Source: Beaufortia kweichowensis (lineage: Eukaryota; Chordata; Actinopteri; Cypriniformes; Gastromyzontidae). From it: a stretch of DNA of 64,000 bases. The DNA is taken from NCBI GenBank assembly GCA_019155185.1, contig CM032794.1, positions 11,633,988-11,697,987 on the forward strand. The letters are read 5' to 3'. This document shows positions 61,249 through 64,000 of this stretch, in pieces. How positions within the stretch are numbered: position 1 is the stretch's first letter; each line of letters opens with the position of its first letter. A program made the translations under genes and the position numbers. The notes beneath the pieces are model-generated. The model saw only the letters and a list, made by a program, of their open reading frames with translations, searched no databases and had not been told where the DNA came from.

Positions 61249-61711
61249 ATCCCCTACCCCTTTCTCCGAGGTATCCTGAGGAATGAGTTCCAGCTGGTAA
61301 CACTGCCCCACCTGATGCCACCCTGGTGCTGCTTCATGGCGACTACCCAGGACAACCTCCGGCACCTGTTATATTAAAATCAAATTTACCACATTACACT
61401 TAACATATAACATTTTTATTAACTCTCTTATAGTGAAGTTCTGCATCTTATAATGTCTGTATCTGTATCCTGTAAACTGCATAGTGAGTTATGGATGCGA
61501 TCAATGGCAATTTGTGTCCCCTATTCCCGATTGCACATGCTACTGGATTGCACCTATAACACGTCATGTCAGGGGTTTTCTCTCCTAAAGAGTTTTTTGA
61601 ATCCCCTGACCACTGACTGCTATGTCATTACATGTAAAGCTGCTTTTGATACAATGTCCTTTGTGAAAAGCGCTATACAAATAAAATTGAATTGAATTGA
61701 ATTGAATTGAA
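59560..61711 (+). mobile_element. decayed CR1/L2-clade LINE, 5' truncated
   Basis: Non-LTR retrotransposon remnant. Reverse transcriptase blocks appear in order across shifting frames: DPIPTKLLKEV, FKMAVIKPLIKKP and LTNYRPISNLPFLSKILEKV (59590-59815); FRPHHSTETA; LSAAFDTIDHTILLDRL (59970-60020); QGSVLGPIVFALYMLP; the catalytic FHCYADDTQLYIS (60215-60255); NFLLLNSNKTEILII; then HAFMTSRIDYCNSLLGGC, LQLVQNAAARVLTRSKKYDH and LHWLPVKY (60590-60760). Stops and frameshifts, such as the TGA near 59862, make it inactive. The 3' end reads GTGAAAAGCGCTATACAAAT then AAAATTGAATTGAATTGAAT, the typical L2 tail of GAATT repeats. The 5' part, including the endonuclease, is missing. Confidence 0.93.
61221..61249. 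repeat. (TC)n tract in the L2 3' region
   Basis: About 14 TC units within the 3' non-coding part of the LINE remnant. Confidence 0.9.
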
Positions 61712-64000
61712 TATCTGTTTCCACAGTGTACATCATCAGCACTTTTTCTTTTATAGCATTTTATTGTTTAAAGATTATTATTATTTAATGCAGAAAATAC
61801 ATTTTAATTTGCTTTGTTTAGTTTGTTTAGTTTAGAATAGCCATTTAATAATTTCTATCATTTCAGTTCTATCATTTAACACACATACTTCGCAATTTTA
61901 AATTTTATGCCAAATAAAATGGTAAAATCTCTTAAAGGTTAAAAACACATGGACCACATCTGGTGCTAGTAGTTAATATTATTTCTTTAAACTTCACTGA
62001 AATTATATTTTAACAGCTAATGTCGGTGTTCATATCTCATGCTCTCTTCGTGTGTTTCTATGCGGCTGCATTAAGCTCGATCTGTTCCCGCACGCGCGAG
62101 CTTCATCAAACCCTAAACGCTTCATTCTGATCGTCCTACACGTGGATTCCCTGCAGCTCTTCTATTGTTGATTCTTTTTTTTATATTGATGGTATTTTAT
62201 CTTGCTATTTTAGTTTAAACAAACAATGATATAATTAAGCGTTTTAGAATGTACTAAATATGTATCTTAAAGTGCGTGAACTTCACTTTCTTGTATCAGG
62301 TAATTACCTGCTATTCCTCTTACATTACATCTGCATTCCAGCGTCTTTACACCAAACACACGAGCATATTAATGCACCTCTCTCTATAGCGCGTTAAGTT
62401 AGCATTAACCAAGCATTAGACATATCTAATCAAGAGATAAACTGCAGCGATGGTGTCTCGCAGCTCTTGATCGAGGTGTCTGTACGAAAGAGCGCAGCAG
62501 CGGCTGGAGAGATGAGAGGAGCCGCCGCAAGGAGGCGATGTTCTCCAGTCCACAGCAATACTGAGACCGTAGGACGCGAATAGAGTCTTCTACCTTATAC
62601 AAACGATCAGGCTGTCGAGTGCGACTTGCTTTAAACATACAGTTGGGTTATTTAAAAAGTTAAATCTCGAGAGCTAGAGAGAGTTTTTATTGAGATAAGG
62701 CAAACATTGTGTCTCTGCACTTCCTGTTTACAATGACACCTCGGATACAACTCGTATAATACAGTATGTATCTTTAAAGACAGATACATATTGTCAGATT
62801 AGCTATAGGATTTTAAAAGACTAACAACAAACAGCCTACAAAAAAAGTAAAATCTCTCAAAGTAAAATTGGGTACAGGACTTTTCTTTGTAAATTGCCTA
62901 ATTTTGATTAAAGGGTTGATGGTGATCTGAGATCATATTAATAAAGTTATCAAAGGAGTAAATAGATTTATGGCTTGAATAAATCTACATACCGTTTTTT
63001 TGTATTACAGATAAAAATGGTTTGAATTCAATTTTTACATTATTTACATTAAAATTCAATTCTGTTTTTATTTCACTTCTGCATTACTAATTGTGTGGAT
63101 GTAAACCATGTGTGTATATCTCACAAATATTCTATCATTTCTAGTGTAATTTTATTCTGTTAAATTATTTTTTTGCAAAAAATACAATTATATACAATCA
63201 ATAAGACATTATTATACAAATATAAATGTACAACACAATAAGAGAATTTCATGATTTAACTACAGACACTTAAAATACAGGTATTTAATTTGGTCTTTGG
63301 TTAAATGTTTAAAGTTTATAGCACAAACTGCATACTGGCAATACAAAACGTGTCTGATGAGAAAATTTATGATGAAAAAAATTAGACAATTCTGTGTATT
63401 AATTTTTTTAAATTGTTTTTCATGATTTGTGTACATGAAGTGTGTTGGTTCAGCTTGATTTGTTAGAGTTTTTTCTGGAGGTAGTGAATGGAGTAATGGC
63501 CGAGGAATGGCAGGGCGGATACATGGCCAATTTCAGCACAATTACACTTAGTTGACCTCCCTTCCAGGGCGATTTACACAACTCCAAAGCATAGGCATGT
63601 TTATGCAAGACTGGCATGATGGGCACAGAACCTCTAGAATCCATGTGTGTGCCTGTTTGTTTGTGTGCATCTGTGCGTGTTTCTGTGTTATGCAGGTTTC
63701 CTGCTTAAATTTAGTCAAAAATAGGAGGGGCTTTACCGTAAATCTCTCTCTCAGTTGCCAAACACAATGAAATTATTCTTATTAAGAAAGTATGAATAAA
63801 ATTAGCAAATAACTGTTAAAGAGTATTAACTGTAAATGTTGTTTTCTTGTATATAAAATTAAATAAAACACATGTTCTTCCCTGTTGCACTTTTTAATCC
63901 TTCCTAACAGATAAATCCATGACATCTTAAAATTTAGTCTTGAACTTTTAGTCAAGCAAATTTAAGCAAGCTAAAAAGGGAAAATATATTTCACAAAAAA
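61712..64000. other. unassigned region at the right end
   Basis: Mostly AT-rich with no recognised gene. A CpG-containing island-like block lies at about 62030-62640. An open frame of 70 codons occurs there on the minus strand (62426-62638), with no family resemblance. It may be a promoter or a conserved element. Confidence 0.45.

Overview
This is vertebrate genomic DNA from a ray-finned fish, most likely a cypriniform (zebrafish/carp type). The genes are split by many GT-AG introns and there is no operon organisation. The encoded proteins are clear vertebrate orthologues with fish-like divergence. The repeats are teleost types: a CR1/L2 LINE with a GAATT-repeat tail, short inverted-repeat DNA elements, and long (CT)n/(GA)n tracts. 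The species cannot be fixed from the sequence alone.

Three protein-coding genes lie head to tail on the + strand. (1) nkd1, the Dishevelled-binding Wnt feedback inhibitor, runs from 1 to 16892. Its first exons lie to the left of the window; a partial exon appears to sit at 1-63, followed by an 11.7-kb intron, seven further coding exons and a 3' UTR of about 1.6 kb. (2) nod2, the cytosolic muramyl-dipeptide receptor, runs from 26929 to 31461 with ten coding exons and about 988 residues (CARD-CARD-NACHT-LRR). (3) cyld, the K63/M1-linkage deubiquitinase, runs from 34969 to 45247 with sixteen coding exons, about 948 residues and a probable non-coding first exon ending at 32594. I assembled exon boundaries by hand; reading phase closes exactly across every junction of all three genes.

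The gene order nkd1-nod2-cyld matches human 16q12.1 (NKD1-SNX20-NOD2-CYLD-SALL1), except that no snx20 coding sequence is visible between nkd1 and nod2. nod2 and cyld act on the same pathway: NOD2 triggers RIPK2-linked ubiquitin chains and CYLD removes such chains. Nkd1 is a separate Wnt regulator, so most of the linkage is probably structural or regulatory.

From about 46.8 kb to the end no gene is recognisable. This matches the gene desert that lies between CYLD and SALL1 in mammals. It holds several low-repeat stretches that look like candidate conserved enhancers, long purine microsatellites, and one decayed L2 retrotransposon at about 59.56-61.71 kb. No undescribed multi-gene system was found. 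The more unusual observations are a degenerate 24-bp minisatellite in the nkd1 intron, a nod2 LRR array made of exact 84-nt exons and one unit shorter than the human one, loss of the TRAF2-motif serine in cyld, and a 250-bp polypyrimidine tract inside cyld.
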